A stretch of 64,000 nt of DNA from Blastococcus sp. MG754426. Lineage in GTDB: Bacteria > Actinomycetota > Actinomycetes > Mycobacteriales > Geodermatophilaceae. Below are positions 33,014 through 41,968 of the stretch, in pieces. The translations under genes and the position numbers were made by a program. Below the pieces are notes generated by a model. That model did not search any database. It was not told the DNA's origin and worked only from the letters and a program-made list of their open reading frames with translations. Every line of letters begins with the position of its first letter. The stretch's first letter is position 1. The DNA lies in the NCBI RefSeq assembly GCF_021699055.1, contig NZ_SSXC01000006.1:22879-86878 (forward strand), written 5' to 3'.

Positions 33014-34923
33014 GACACCTCCCAACTCGCGGGCATGGTCCCTGCGGCTTCAGCCGTCGGCTCGGAGGGGCGGCGGGGGCGCTCCCCTCCCCCGGTGCCG
33101 CGGCCGCGGGCGGCCATAACCCGGTCGCGGGCGGCCGCCTGGGCGGCCAAGAGCGTGGCGCCCCGGCGCCCCGTGAGGCACCGGGTCAGACGGGCGATCA
33201 GCGGCGGCGCGTTCTCTGCGAGCACCAGCGCCCGGCCGGGCGGCAACAAGCGGATCTCCTCCGGCCGCAGCACCGGGGTGTCCTCGCCGTGGGTGGACCG
33301 CGCCCAGCCGGCGCCCCGGTAGCTGTAGGAGGAGCGGCGCACGCGGGTCCGGCCGATCAGCTCGGAGAGCTCGCGGTAGAAATCGCCGTCCTTGCCGCCG
33401 CCGAAAGCGATCACGACGTTGGTGAGGCCGAACAGGGCCCGGGCCTCGTGCTCGCCGTAGAGCAACACCAGCTGCCGCCAGGTCTGGGCGGCGTAGATGT
33501 AGCTCACGCCCAGGGCCCGGTCGTTGGCCATGCGAGTGCGCAGAGTGGGCAGCGGCGCGGTGGACGGCAGCTCGTCCAGACAGGCCAGCAGCGGCGGGCA
33601 CAGCCGGCCGGTCCGCGAGCCGGCGGCGAGTTGGAGCGCGGTATCGAGGACGTGCTCGGCCAGCGCGGTCAGCAGCGGGGACGCGGAGGCGTAGGGGTCG
33701 TCGCGCCCGAGCAGGTAGACGGTGCCGCCGGCAGCGAGGAGACCGGCAACCTCGGTGGCCGGCCGGCCGGGCCCGGGAGTGCAGCGGCGGCGGATGTCGG
33801 CCTGGAAGAACAAGGCCAGCGCCTGCTGGACGGTCGTGGCGGTGTTCCCGGCGGTGCGCGGGTCGCCCTGCATGGCGCCGTGCAGCAGCCCGTCCCACAA
33901 CGGCGCGGCCTGCGGGTGGCCCCGCAGGATGTCGGCCGGGGCGGTCGCGGCCTGCGGATGGGCCGCCCACTCGAGGACGTGCTCGACGGTGCCACCGGTC
34001 AGCGCGGCGGCGTGGAAGTAGGCCTGCAGCACCTTGGCCGCCTCGAAGGCGTAGAAGCGGGCCGCGCCGTCGGAGATCCCCCCGGTGACCGCGCCGGCGA
34101 CGGTGCCGGCGGTGAACGCCTTCGCCCGACGCTCGGCGACCATCGGATCTCCGCAACCGGCGACCGGGTCCCACACCAGCTCCGGCACGCCCGGGACCGA
34201 GCCGAACGGATCGCACACGGCGACCGGCCGCCCGCCGTCGGCGCGGGCGTCGAGGGTGAGCAGCAGGTCCTCGGCCTTGGTCAGCGTCACCAGCGCCGCG
34301 CCGGGCGCGTCCAGGAGCGCCGGTGCGAGCAGGTCAAGGGTCTTGCCCGAACCCTGCGGGCCGTAGATGCCGGTGGTCCGGTCGAAGGGCACCCACAGCT
34401 CTCCACCGGCGGGGACGGCGCAGACGCCCAGCCGCCAGCCCACGCCATCCGACTCGGGGGACCGCCCGCCTCGACCCGCGGAAGTGGGAAAGTCGGGCCG
34501 GACCACGGCAGCGGCGCGACGCAGCCGGGAGCGGCCAAGCACCTGCTCGACTTGGCTGCGGTCGGCCATTCCGCTCGGCGTCCCGAGCAACCGCCGTCCG
34601 GCCCAGACGGCACCTCCGCTGGCGACGAGGAAGGCGACGAGCAGGACCGCGATGACGGCGTAGACGGCGGGGGTGCCGGGCAGCGCCGCCGCCTGGCTCG
34701 CGTCGAGGCCGGTGTCCGGATCCCCGACCAGCAGGCCGCCGATCGAGGCGGTCAGGGCGGCGCCGTCGGTCGGCCAGACCCAGCCGCCGCCGTCGAGCAC
34801 CGCGGCCACTCCGCGGCCGACAGGCAGCAGCAGCGCAGCAGCGGCCAGCCAGGCGCTGACGGCTGCAGCCGGGACCTCCCAGCTCGCCGGGCCCACGTCT
34901 GCGCGCGCGCCGACGCCGGTCAT
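33010..34923 (-). CDS. VirD4/TraG-type coupling ATPase
   Basis: About 637 aa from ATG 34923. Two N-terminal membrane segments (AAAVSAWLAAAALLLPVG and a second near residue 90) precede a cytoplasmic ATPase. Walker A is GIYGPQGSGKTLDLLAPALL near residue 182. Walker B is LLACLDELPSTAPLPTLRTR near 444, followed by VSYIYAAQTWRQL and FGLTNVVIAFGGGKDGDF, as in the TraM-recognition part of TraG proteins. It should bring the relaxase-DNA complex to the secretion channel. Start chosen because a 10-codon leader ORF with a strong ribosome site ends in ATGA at this Met. Confidence 0.88.
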   Translation of the reverse strand: MTGVGARADVGPASWEVPAAAVSAWLAAAALLLPVGRGVAAVLDGGGWVWPTDGAALTASIGGLLVGDPDTGLDASQAAALPGTPAVYAVIAVLLVAFLVASGGAVWAGRRLLGTPSGMADRSQVEQVLGRSRLRRAAAVVRPDFPTSAGRGGRSPESDGVGWRLGVCAVPAGGELWVPFDRTTGIYGPQGSGKTLDLLAPALLDAPGAALVTLTKAEDLLLTLDARADGGRPVAVCDPFGSVPGVPELVWDPVAGCGDPMVAERRAKAFTAGTVAGAVTGGISDGAARFYAFEAAKVLQAYFHAAALTGGTVEHVLEWAAHPQAATAPADILRGHPQAAPLWDGLLHGAMQGDPRTAGNTATTVQQALALFFQADIRRRCTPGPGRPATEVAGLLAAGGTVYLLGRDDPYASASPLLTALAEHVLDTALQLAAGSRTGRLCPPLLACLDELPSTAPLPTLRTRMANDRALGVSYIYAAQTWRQLVLLYGEHEARALFGLTNVVIAFGGGKDGDFYRELSELIGRTRVRRSSYSYRGAGWARSTHGEDTPVLRPEEIRLLPPGRALVLAENAPPLIARLTRCLTGRRGATLLAAQAAARDRVMAARGRGTGGGERPRRPSEPTAEAAGTMPASWEVS

Positions 34924-34952
34924 CGCCGCCGTCCGTACGGCGTCCGGTGCAT
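34920..34952 (-). CDS. 10-codon leader ORF coupled to traG
   Basis: AGGAGGAGCC lies directly before ATG 34952. The ORF MHRTPYGRRR ends in a TGA overlapping the traG ATG. The best ribosome site in this region therefore belongs to the leader, and traG is probably translated by re-initiation. The Arg run at the end is notable. Confidence 0.35.
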   Translation of the reverse strand: MHRTPYGRRR

Positions 34953-34990
34953 GGCTCCTCCTGTGGGTCGGAAAAGGGGGCACGAGCAGG

Positions 34991-36145
34991 TCAGCCCGGG
35001 TTGGACGCATTCAGGTCCACGCCGCGATCGGCCAGCCACGGAACCGGGTCGAGCGGCGCGCCGTCCTGGCGGACCTCGAAGTGCAGGTGGACACCGGTGC
35101 TGTTGCCGGTGGATCCCTGGAAGCCGACCAGCGTCCCGGCGCCGACGTGCTGGCCCGCGCTGACCGTGTAGGTCGAGAGGTGCCCGTACCGGGTGGTCAC
35201 CCCGCCGCCGTGGTCGAGCTCGACGAGGTTGCCGTAGCCGGCCAGCCCCAGGCCGCCGTCACGGTCGCAGTAGGCGCTGGTGCAGGCGGCGGTGATGACG
35301 GTGCCGCCGCCGGCGGCGTAGACGGGGCTGTCGCGGGGGCCGGCGATGTCGACGCCGGCGTGCAGGGTGCCCCAGCGGGGCCCGGAGCCGGAGGTGACCT
35401 GACCGGCGGTGGGCCGGATCCAGGATCCGGCGGGCACCGGAAGGTTCGGGCAGACGCCGGACGCCCCGCGAGCAGGGTCGGCAACGATGGCCTGGGCGGT
35501 GGGCCACAGCATGCCGGTCAGCTCGCCCGCGAACGGCGCCCAGCGGGCGTAGGCGCCGCCCGCGGCCGAGACCTGCACCTCCTGGGCTGCCTGGGTGAGC
35601 GGGATGGTCCGCCAGTTCGGCACCTCGACCAGCCGGTCGTAGAAGGCCGCAGCGGCGTAGACGGGGTCCATCAGCTGGGCGACGGTGCCCCAGCCGGCGA
35701 TCCAGCGCTGCTGGAAGGTGTTGACGCTGTCGTGGTCGGAGCCGAGGCCGTCGTGCGCGTGCTGGAGGCTGGTGGCGGTCACCGCAGCCTGCTCGGCGGT
35801 GAGTTCGGGGCTGCTGCCGTCATTGGCCAGCATCCGGATCCGGGACTCCTGGTATGCGGTGGCCAGCGCCACGGTGGCCGCATAGGGGTCGAGTCCCTGC
35901 GCCGCGGCGACGGCGACGATGGTCTGCGCGTGACCCATCTGGACGGCGTCCAGCTCGATGCCGGCGACGGTGCCCCGGGTGCCGCCGATCGAGCAGCGCG
36001 ACGATGCGGCCGCTGGCTGGTCGGGTGCGGCCAGAACGGCGAGCGGGATTAGCAACAGGGTGAGCCCGGCGAGCACCGGGAGGGCGACCGGAGCGGCGGC
36101 CTTCCACAGCCACGCCCGCGCCGCGCGCTCCGCCGCGCCGCTCAT
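34991..36145 (-). CDS. Cell-wall hydrolase with lytic-transglycosylase-like and M23 peptidase domains
   Basis: 384 aa from ATG 36145 (ATGA overlap with the VirB4 gene). An N-terminal membrane anchor (VALPVLAGLTLLLIPLAVLA) places the rest outside the membrane. Residues about 70-190 resemble a lysozyme-like/SLT region (AAQGLDPYAATVALATAYQE). Residues about 265-375 form an M23/LysM-linked endopeptidase domain: RWGTLHAGVDIAGPRDSPVY, a Cys pair in ACTSAYCDRDGG, and the metal-binding HLHFEVR. In conjugative systems such proteins open the peptidoglycan for the channel (VirB1 role). Confidence 0.85.
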   Translation of the reverse strand: MSGAAERAARAWLWKAAAPVALPVLAGLTLLLIPLAVLAAPDQPAAASSRCSIGGTRGTVAGIELDAVQMGHAQTIVAVAAAQGLDPYAATVALATAYQESRIRMLANDGSSPELTAEQAAVTATSLQHAHDGLGSDHDSVNTFQQRWIAGWGTVAQLMDPVYAAAAFYDRLVEVPNWRTIPLTQAAQEVQVSAAGGAYARWAPFAGELTGMLWPTAQAIVADPARGASGVCPNLPVPAGSWIRPTAGQVTSGSGPRWGTLHAGVDIAGPRDSPVYAAGGGTVITAACTSAYCDRDGGLGLAGYGNLVELDHGGGVTTRYGHLSTYTVSAGQHVGAGTLVGFQGSTGNSTGVHLHFEVRQDGAPLDPVPWLADRGVDLNASNPG

Positions 36146-37650
36146 CGCGCTCCCCCGGCGGTGAGGGCCTCGTTGGTGTAGGTCAGCCGCAGCTCGGGCT
36201 CGGTGAGGACGGTCTGCACCTTGAACGCCCGGTCCCCGACCAGCCACAGTGCCCGGCCCTTGCCCGCGACGGCCCAGCCGGTGACCACCCGCTGGGCTAT
36301 CGGGGCCAGGCCGAGCAGGCTGCCGAGTTCGTCGCCGATGGCCTGGTCCTGGCCGTGCAGGACCTTGACGTCGCACAGGTGCAGCAGGTCGCGGCCGATG
36401 GCGACCGCCTGCGAGGTCGCGTCCCCGGCGGTGAGCATGTCGGAGGGCTTGTGCGCCAGCAGGATCTGCACGTCGGCGTCGCGGCGGGACAGCCGGAGGT
36501 TGGCGTCCAGGCTCTTCATCGCCTCGGCACCCAGGCGCATTTGCCGCCACGTCTCGTCGCGGATGACGATGCGCAGGTCCCCGGGCTCGGCGATCTCGCG
36601 CATCGCCTGGCCCCAGGAGTTGAGGCAGGTCAGCGCGATGCCGACGGCCTGGTCACCGAGCGGCTCGACCCGGGACAGCGACAGCGACTGGATCGGGGCG
36701 CGCCAGTCGACGGCGATGGTGGTGTGGTCGTCGAACAACCCGGCCAGGGAGCCCTTGACCAGGGCGCCGAGAGCGTCGCGGAGAGTGCGGGTGGCGTCGA
36801 TGAAGTGCCGCCGGTCGGCGTAGCGGCAGCCGGCGACGAGCTCGTCGGGAGGCTCGTCGAGTGCCCGCCACAGCTGCGGGATGGTGGGCTCGGTCAGCCG
36901 GGTGGCGCCCGAGCGGTAGCCAGTGAGCAGCCGCAGCGCCTCCCCGACCGCGGTCTCCTCCACCGGGCCGAACGGCACCGCCTGCGAGCCGATCAGGCCG
37001 CGCAGCAGCACCAGCCACCGGGCGAACAGGAGCGCCTCGCGGCGCCGGGCCTCGGCGGCGTCGAGGCGGTCCCAGCCGTACCCGAGCGGGCCGAAGGCCA
37101 GCGGGTTCACCCGGGTCGGCAGGCCGTGACCGATGACGAACGGCTCCACGCCGAGTGCTCTGCAGAGGGGCTCGTACTCGTCCTTGGTGTCCCCGAGGAT
37201 GAGAGTGCGATAGCCGTAGGCGAGCATCCGCAGCGCGAAGGCCTTGACGGTGGCGGACTTGCCGCGGCCGGGCTTGCCGAAGACGACGACGTTGGGGTTG
37301 GTGACCGGGAGATCGTCGTCGGTGACCCAGCCGACCGGATCGCAGTAGAACGCTCCGCCGGACAGCAGGTCGAGTCCCATCTGTGCGCCGGTGGGCGGTA
37401 GGCCCGAGGTGGCAATCAGGGGCCACACCACCGGCGTCTGCTCCGAGGTCATCCGCCACACCGACAGCGGCGCCAGCGCCGCCGCTCGGCCACGACCACG
37501 TCCGCGGGGGCCGCGGCGGGGCACCAGCTGGGTGAACGGCCCCCGTTCCCGTGCCGCGGTCTCGATCGCGGGGACGGCGGGCAGCCGGTGGCCGAAGTCG
37601 TCGAGCAGGACAGCGACGTCCCGGCCACGGCGGAAGGGACGGCGGCTCAT
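36142..37650 (-). CDS. VirB4-like secretion ATPase
   Basis: 502 aa from ATG 37650 (ATGA overlap with the SCO6880 gene). Walker A VVVFGKPGRGKSATVKAFAL lies near residue 120 and Walker B LRIVIRDETWRQMR near 370. Segments LLSGGAFYCDPVGWVTDD and LLAHKPSDMLTAGDATSQAV are typical of actinobacterial VirB4/TraC-like ATPases. Cytoplasmic motor of the type IV secretion channel. Gene order after SCO6880 and before M23 and TraG is the usual one in these elements. Confidence 0.88.
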   Translation of the reverse strand: MSRRPFRRGRDVAVLLDDFGHRLPAVPAIETAARERGPFTQLVPRRGPRGRGRGRAAALAPLSVWRMTSEQTPVVWPLIATSGLPPTGAQMGLDLLSGGAFYCDPVGWVTDDDLPVTNPNVVVFGKPGRGKSATVKAFALRMLAYGYRTLILGDTKDEYEPLCRALGVEPFVIGHGLPTRVNPLAFGPLGYGWDRLDAAEARRREALLFARWLVLLRGLIGSQAVPFGPVEETAVGEALRLLTGYRSGATRLTEPTIPQLWRALDEPPDELVAGCRYADRRHFIDATRTLRDALGALVKGSLAGLFDDHTTIAVDWRAPIQSLSLSRVEPLGDQAVGIALTCLNSWGQAMREIAEPGDLRIVIRDETWRQMRLGAEAMKSLDANLRLSRRDADVQILLAHKPSDMLTAGDATSQAVAIGRDLLHLCDVKVLHGQDQAIGDELGSLLGLAPIAQRVVTGWAVAGKGRALWLVGDRAFKVQTVLTEPELRLTYTNEALTAGGAR

Positions 37651-39161
37651 CGTCGGCCTCTGCGGTCCGGCAGCCCAACGCCGAGGGGAATGGCGGCAGC
37701 GGCGAAGGCGGAGTCCTGCGCCAGGTCGAGTCGCAGCGGCACGAAGCCGGCGGCCCGGACCGAGGCGGACAGCCGGCGGCCGTGCTCGACCACCGGCCAC
37801 GTCGCCGGCACGGTGACGCAGGCCGCCGCGGCGACGCGCACCAGAGCACGGCCGGCGGTGAGCTTCTCCTCGGCGGCACCGACCCGCTCGGTGTCCCGCC
37901 GCTGCCGGGCCCGCTGCCGGAAACCCATCCGGGCGCGCATCTCGTTGCCGGTGGTGGCGCTCATCTGCTCCCGACTGACCACCCGGGTCGCCCGGGTCAG
38001 CGGCAGCGGGTCGAGGAAGACGGTCAGGCAGCGCCGCTCCCCCGCCACCGTCGGCACGAGCACCGGGGCGAGCGCGCCGAGCACCGCACCGGAGTCGGGC
38101 AGCAGGATCGTGTCGGTCACCGACGCCCAGGCGTCGTGCAGGTAGTGCCGCACCTCGGCGCGCGCCATCGTGGGTGCCGCGGCGGCCATCGGCACCCCGG
38201 TGGCCAACTGCTGGCTGGAGGCGGCCGCCAGGTCGGCGGCGACCAGCTCGCCACGGTCACCCGGGGCGAAGCTGGTGCGCACCGCGGCGGCGAGCTGTGC
38301 GGAGTCGAGCCAGGACACCGTCGTGCAGCCGACGGGTCCACGAAGCGCGGCCTCGACCTCTGCCATCACCGAGTGCAAGACCCGGGCCCGGCCGTCCACG
38401 CCCCCGCCGGACTCCCTCGCCGCCCGGGCGATCCGTCCCTCGCCGACCACGACGGTCACGAACGCTTCGGTCCGTACCGCGGCCGGCGTCAGCGTTGCGC
38501 CCAGCAGCGCGTTGACCCGCGCGGCGAGCGTCGGCGCGTCGGGGTGGGTGTGAGTGCGTTCCCAGGCGGCGCGCTCCGCGCCGTCGTCGGGCACGGTGCG
38601 CACCTGCAGGACGAGCACGTCGATCAGCTCGGTGCGGGCGGCGAGCTCGCACATCTCGGCCAGGCCGGCGCCCATCCGGTCCCGCTCGCCCGCCTCGGCG
38701 AGCCCGATGCCGGGATGGGCAATCGACGCCACCGCTGCCCAGGTCCGTGCGGCGCAGTTCTGCACGATCACCGGCCGGGTGAACAGCTGCCCGAAGGGCG
38801 GCCCGTCGTGAGTGCGGATTCCGGCGAGCACTCCCGGCAGGTCGGCCTCGGACAGGTCGTCGGCCGTCCCCGCTCCGGCCCGTGAGCCGAACGCCGCCCA
38901 GCCCATGGCTCCTCCGATCGCGTGCAGACAGAGGTCGCCGAACCAGCGGCCGGCGGCACGGCCCCGGATAGGCACCAGCAGCACGGCGGCCAGCAGCGCC
39001 CACACCGGCAGCCAGCCGACGAACAACCCCCAGGCCTGGCCGTTCAGGGCCAGCAGCGCCGGAACGCCGGCGAGCGTCACCAAGGCCAGCTGCGTGCCGG
39101 TCATCCCCAGGAACCAACCGGAGACGTCCTTGGCGTACTCGCCGTAGCGGTGTGCGCTCAT
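37647..39161 (-). CDS. SCO6880-family secretion protein (PrgI/TcpE-like plus ATPase-partner region)
   Basis: 504 aa from ATG 39161 (ATGA overlaps at both ends). Two N-terminal membrane helices (ALVTLAGVPALLALNGQAWG; WLPVWALLAAVLLVPI) are followed by a large cytoplasmic domain with no Walker motif. This layout is the SCO6880 family, a hallmark of actinobacterial conjugative type IV secretion systems that stands where VirB3 and part of VirB4 do in others. Segments MSATTGNEMRARMGFRQRAR and RALVRVAAAACVTVPA match its conserved core. Confidence 0.85.
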   Translation of the reverse strand: MSAHRYGEYAKDVSGWFLGMTGTQLALVTLAGVPALLALNGQAWGLFVGWLPVWALLAAVLLVPIRGRAAGRWFGDLCLHAIGGAMGWAAFGSRAGAGTADDLSEADLPGVLAGIRTHDGPPFGQLFTRPVIVQNCAARTWAAVASIAHPGIGLAEAGERDRMGAGLAEMCELAARTELIDVLVLQVRTVPDDGAERAAWERTHTHPDAPTLAARVNALLGATLTPAAVRTEAFVTVVVGEGRIARAARESGGGVDGRARVLHSVMAEVEAALRGPVGCTTVSWLDSAQLAAAVRTSFAPGDRGELVAADLAAASSQQLATGVPMAAAAPTMARAEVRHYLHDAWASVTDTILLPDSGAVLGALAPVLVPTVAGERRCLTVFLDPLPLTRATRVVSREQMSATTGNEMRARMGFRQRARQRRDTERVGAAEEKLTAGRALVRVAAAACVTVPATWPVVEHGRRLSASVRAAGFVPLRLDLAQDSAFAAAAIPLGVGLPDRRGRR

Positions 39162-40786
39162 GCGGCACCGTCGTCGGCAGGAGAGTCAGGCCGCCCCCGC
39201 GGAGCGGGGAGGTCGGATTGGGGAGACCCGCCGCGTCCGGCGCCGTTGGCCCGCTCCGCGGGCCAGCCAACAGCCGCTGCGCCGTCGGCGAGGGACGACC
39301 ACAGCGGATCAGGAGTCAGGGGGTCTTGGCCGTCCCCGTCCGGACGCGGCGACGCGTCGTCCTGTCGTGAGAGCGCGGTTGCGCGAGCGTGCCCGTTTCC
39401 CGCCACGGAAGCCCGGCCCCGAACTGACTGCCTGTAGTAGGGCGCGGTGTGTCCGATGCCAGCTCCGGAGAGGACGTCGGCCGCCGAGGCGGCCACCCCA
39501 GCGGCCAGACGGCCGGCCGTGGAGGTGCCCGTTGTCAGCGCACGCAGCGCGCCGGCGAAGCGACCACTGGTCGCGGCGTCGGCGGTCGACTCCCCCTGCG
39601 CGCGGTCTCCAACCAGCTCTGCCGCGGCTCCGGAGGCCGCAACCCCACCGGAGGCGGCGACAGCGGCGGCCCCCGCAGCACGACCACCTCCCCCGCCGAG
39701 ATTGCCCAGTGCGCCCATGACTCCGCCAGAGGCGGCCAGGGACGAACGCAGAGCCGCGCCGCTGGAGGTACCGGGGTCGACAAAGGCCAGCAGCCGGAAC
39801 AGCGCCAGCGGGCAGATCGCGCCGAGCAGAATCAGCAGGCAGCCGACCACCGCCATGCCGACCGCTGCCTCTGTGCTCGTTTCCTCGGCTCCGGTGACGA
39901 TGCCCTCGGTGATGGTGACGCCGACACCAAGGATGAGGACGGCGACCGGGGCGACCAGCAGTGCGGCGAGGAACCAGCGCAGGCTGCGCCAGAACCAGGC
40001 GCTCGAGGACTGTGCCAACAGGCCGCCGGCCGAGATGGCCGAGGTCGCCGCCAGCACGATCAACGCCGCCTCGCGGACCAGCATCAGCAGCAGGTAGCCG
40101 ACGCTGGCCGGCACCAGGAGGAAAATGGAGCTGACTCCGAGAACGGTGGCAACCGTGCCGTTGACCACGTCGCGGCCCACGCTGATCGACGGGTCAAAGG
40201 CGGCCAGAGTGTCGATGTCGAGCAGGCTGCGCAGCAAGGCGGTGATCAGCCCGGAGACGCCGGTGACCAGCAGCGCCGCGATGCCGACGTAGCTGACCCA
40301 GACCAGCCCGAACTGCAGCAGGCCGATGAGCAGCCGGCCGAGGCTCTGCCCGTCCCGGCGTGCCGCCGCGACACCGAGTTGCACCATGGCCATCAGCGCA
40401 GCCACGGCCGCGCCGATGCCGAAGGTCACTGGATAGACCCCGGCCAGCGGGCCCCCTGCGGACAGGTCAGGGGTGGCGAGCGCGTCGATCACCGAGAAGG
40501 CCAGGCCCAGTAGCCACAGCCCGGCCTCCCACAGCGACAACATGGCGCTGATCCACACGTCGGCGACCACGGCTCCGGCCGCTTCACCGATCACGCAGAA
40601 CGGGTTGGTCGGCAGACACGACAACGCGTCCTCGGCCGATGACGGATCGGCCGGGAAGGCGACCACCACCGCCGTGTCGGCCAATGCGGGAGCGGCGACT
40701 GCCAGCCATCCCGCCGCCGCCAGCAGAACGACGACCAAAGCTCTGGGCCCGACCCGACTACGCCGTCGTGGCTGTGGGCTAGGCAT
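39158..40786 (-). CDS. TrbL/VirB6-like polytopic membrane protein
   Basis: 542 aa from ATG 40786. A signal or first helix (ALVVVLLAAAGWLAVAAPAL) is followed by about six hydrophobic segments, e.g. VSYVGIAALLVTGVSGLITA and SLRWFLAALLVAPVAVLILG. Residues about 350-542 are a soluble Gly/Ala-rich tail. This is the layout of TrbL/VirB6 channel proteins. It overlaps the neighbouring genes and belongs to the secretion operon core. Confidence 0.8.
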   Translation of the reverse strand: MPSPQPRRRSRVGPRALVVVLLAAAGWLAVAAPALADTAVVVAFPADPSSAEDALSCLPTNPFCVIGEAAGAVVADVWISAMLSLWEAGLWLLGLAFSVIDALATPDLSAGGPLAGVYPVTFGIGAAVAALMAMVQLGVAAARRDGQSLGRLLIGLLQFGLVWVSYVGIAALLVTGVSGLITALLRSLLDIDTLAAFDPSISVGRDVVNGTVATVLGVSSIFLLVPASVGYLLLMLVREAALIVLAATSAISAGGLLAQSSSAWFWRSLRWFLAALLVAPVAVLILGVGVTITEGIVTGAEETSTEAAVGMAVVGCLLILLGAICPLALFRLLAFVDPGTSSGAALRSSLAASGGVMGALGNLGGGGGRAAGAAAVAASGGVAASGAAAELVGDRAQGESTADAATSGRFAGALRALTTGTSTAGRLAAGVAASAADVLSGAGIGHTAPYYRQSVRGRASVAGNGHARATALSRQDDASPRPDGDGQDPLTPDPLWSSLADGAAAVGWPAERANGAGRGGSPQSDLPAPRGRPDSPADDGAA

Positions 40787-41585
40787 GGCGCAGATCCCGC
40801 CAGCCAGCCGCGATCGCGGTGTCGGTACCCGGCCAGACGGACGGCGCCGGCGCGGGCTCCGGCCCGGCACCGATCATCCACCGGTCCCCCACCCATGCCA
40901 TGCGCTGGCAGTCGGCGATCGCGATCCGCGACGTCTGCTCGACGGTGACGGTGAACTCGAGGTTTACGCACACCACCGCGAACTGCGGACCCACCGTTCC
41001 CTTGATCAGCCCCATCGCCGGTCGGACAACGATGGCCAACTGCGGGGACCCGGCACCGGACAGCCCCGCCGCCGACAGAAGGCTCGCCATGCCAGCCACC
41101 CCGGACCACGACTCCGGGGTCGGGCCGCCAGGGGCAGCCCACTCGGCGATGACACGCCGCACACCGTCCATCGAGCCGGTCTGCATCGCCGTCACGTCGA
41201 TCGCGGCCAACTGCGCCAGGGCCCCTTCCGAAGTGCGGGGAAAGCCGGTGGGCACGTCAGCCGGGCCGTCGGCCGTGGTGCGCGGCAACTCGATGACACC
41301 CGCCGCCTGCCGCGACACCGGACCTGGCAGCGCGTCGTCCGGGTCGGCGGTCGGCATCGGCGTCGCGGCCAGGGCATCTTGGGACGACGTATCCGTGGAG
41401 AGTGAATCTCCCTGTCGCGCAGCGTGCGCTGAGCCTGACTCCTCGGTCAGCGCCCCAACGACTGCGAGGACCACGCCGGCCAAGACCGCTAGCGCGACGA
41501 GGGCGGCGACCACGACCAGCGTGAGAAGTCGACCAGCTCCCCACCCAGGGATAGCGCTTCCCTGGACGTCTCGGTGGCGGCGCAT
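40779..41585 (-). CDS. Single-pass secretion protein, possibly VirB8/TcpC-like
   Basis: 268 aa from ATG 41585, overlapping the upstream stop (TGATG). Cytoplasmic basic start, one membrane helix (LLTLVVVAALVALAVLAGVV), then a low-complexity linker and a C-terminal extracytoplasmic domain of about 150 residues (FAVVCVNLEFTVTVEQTSRI; WVGDRWMIGAGPEPAP). Size, topology and position resemble VirB8/TcpC-type scaffold proteins of conjugation systems, but the fold is not provable from the sequence. Confidence 0.6.
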   Translation of the reverse strand: MRRHRDVQGSAIPGWGAGRLLTLVVVAALVALAVLAGVVLAVVGALTEESGSAHAARQGDSLSTDTSSQDALAATPMPTADPDDALPGPVSRQAAGVIELPRTTADGPADVPTGFPRTSEGALAQLAAIDVTAMQTGSMDGVRRVIAEWAAPGGPTPESWSGVAGMASLLSAAGLSGAGSPQLAIVVRPAMGLIKGTVGPQFAVVCVNLEFTVTVEQTSRIAIADCQRMAWVGDRWMIGAGPEPAPAPSVWPGTDTAIAAGWRDLRHA

Positions 41586-41968
41586 CACGTGCACCCGCTG
41601 CCGGTGATCGAGTCCAGGATGACGAGGATGACCGTGTAGGCGATGGCCACCATCACCACCACCGCGACGCCCATGGCCCCGTACCGGGAGGCGTGCGGAT
41701 GGGAGAAGATCCGCCCGACGAGGATCGACCCGAGGGACACGACCGCGCCGATGCCGATCAGCGCCAGCACGCCCCACTTCACCCAGGCGGTCACATCGTC
41801 GGCGAAGGCTTCCATCCCGGGCGGTGCCTGGGGGCAGACCGCCGCGCTGATTTCGGCCGGCGTCGCAGTCGCCGGCCCGGCATCCAGCACGACGAACCCG
41901 GCAAGGACGAACACCACGCTTGATGCGGCCCGCACCGCCACGGCGGTGCTCCTGCGTCCGGCGGTCAC
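41585..41968 (-). CDS. VirB2/TrbC-like small membrane protein
   Basis: 127 aa from GTG 41968 (GTGA overlap). N-terminal signal-like segment (ASSVVFVLAGFVVLDAGPAT), a short loop, then two helices: WVKWGVLALIGIGAVVSLGS and MGVAVVVMVAIAYTVILVIL. Signal plus two membrane helices of this size match VirB2/TrbC pilin-like subunits. Single Cys residues in the loop and at the C-terminus could form a disulfide. Confidence 0.6.
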   Translation of the reverse strand: MTAGRRSTAVAVRAASSVVFVLAGFVVLDAGPATATPAEISAAVCPQAPPGMEAFADDVTAWVKWGVLALIGIGAVVSLGSILVGRIFSHPHASRYGAMGVAVVVMVAIAYTVILVILDSITGSGCT

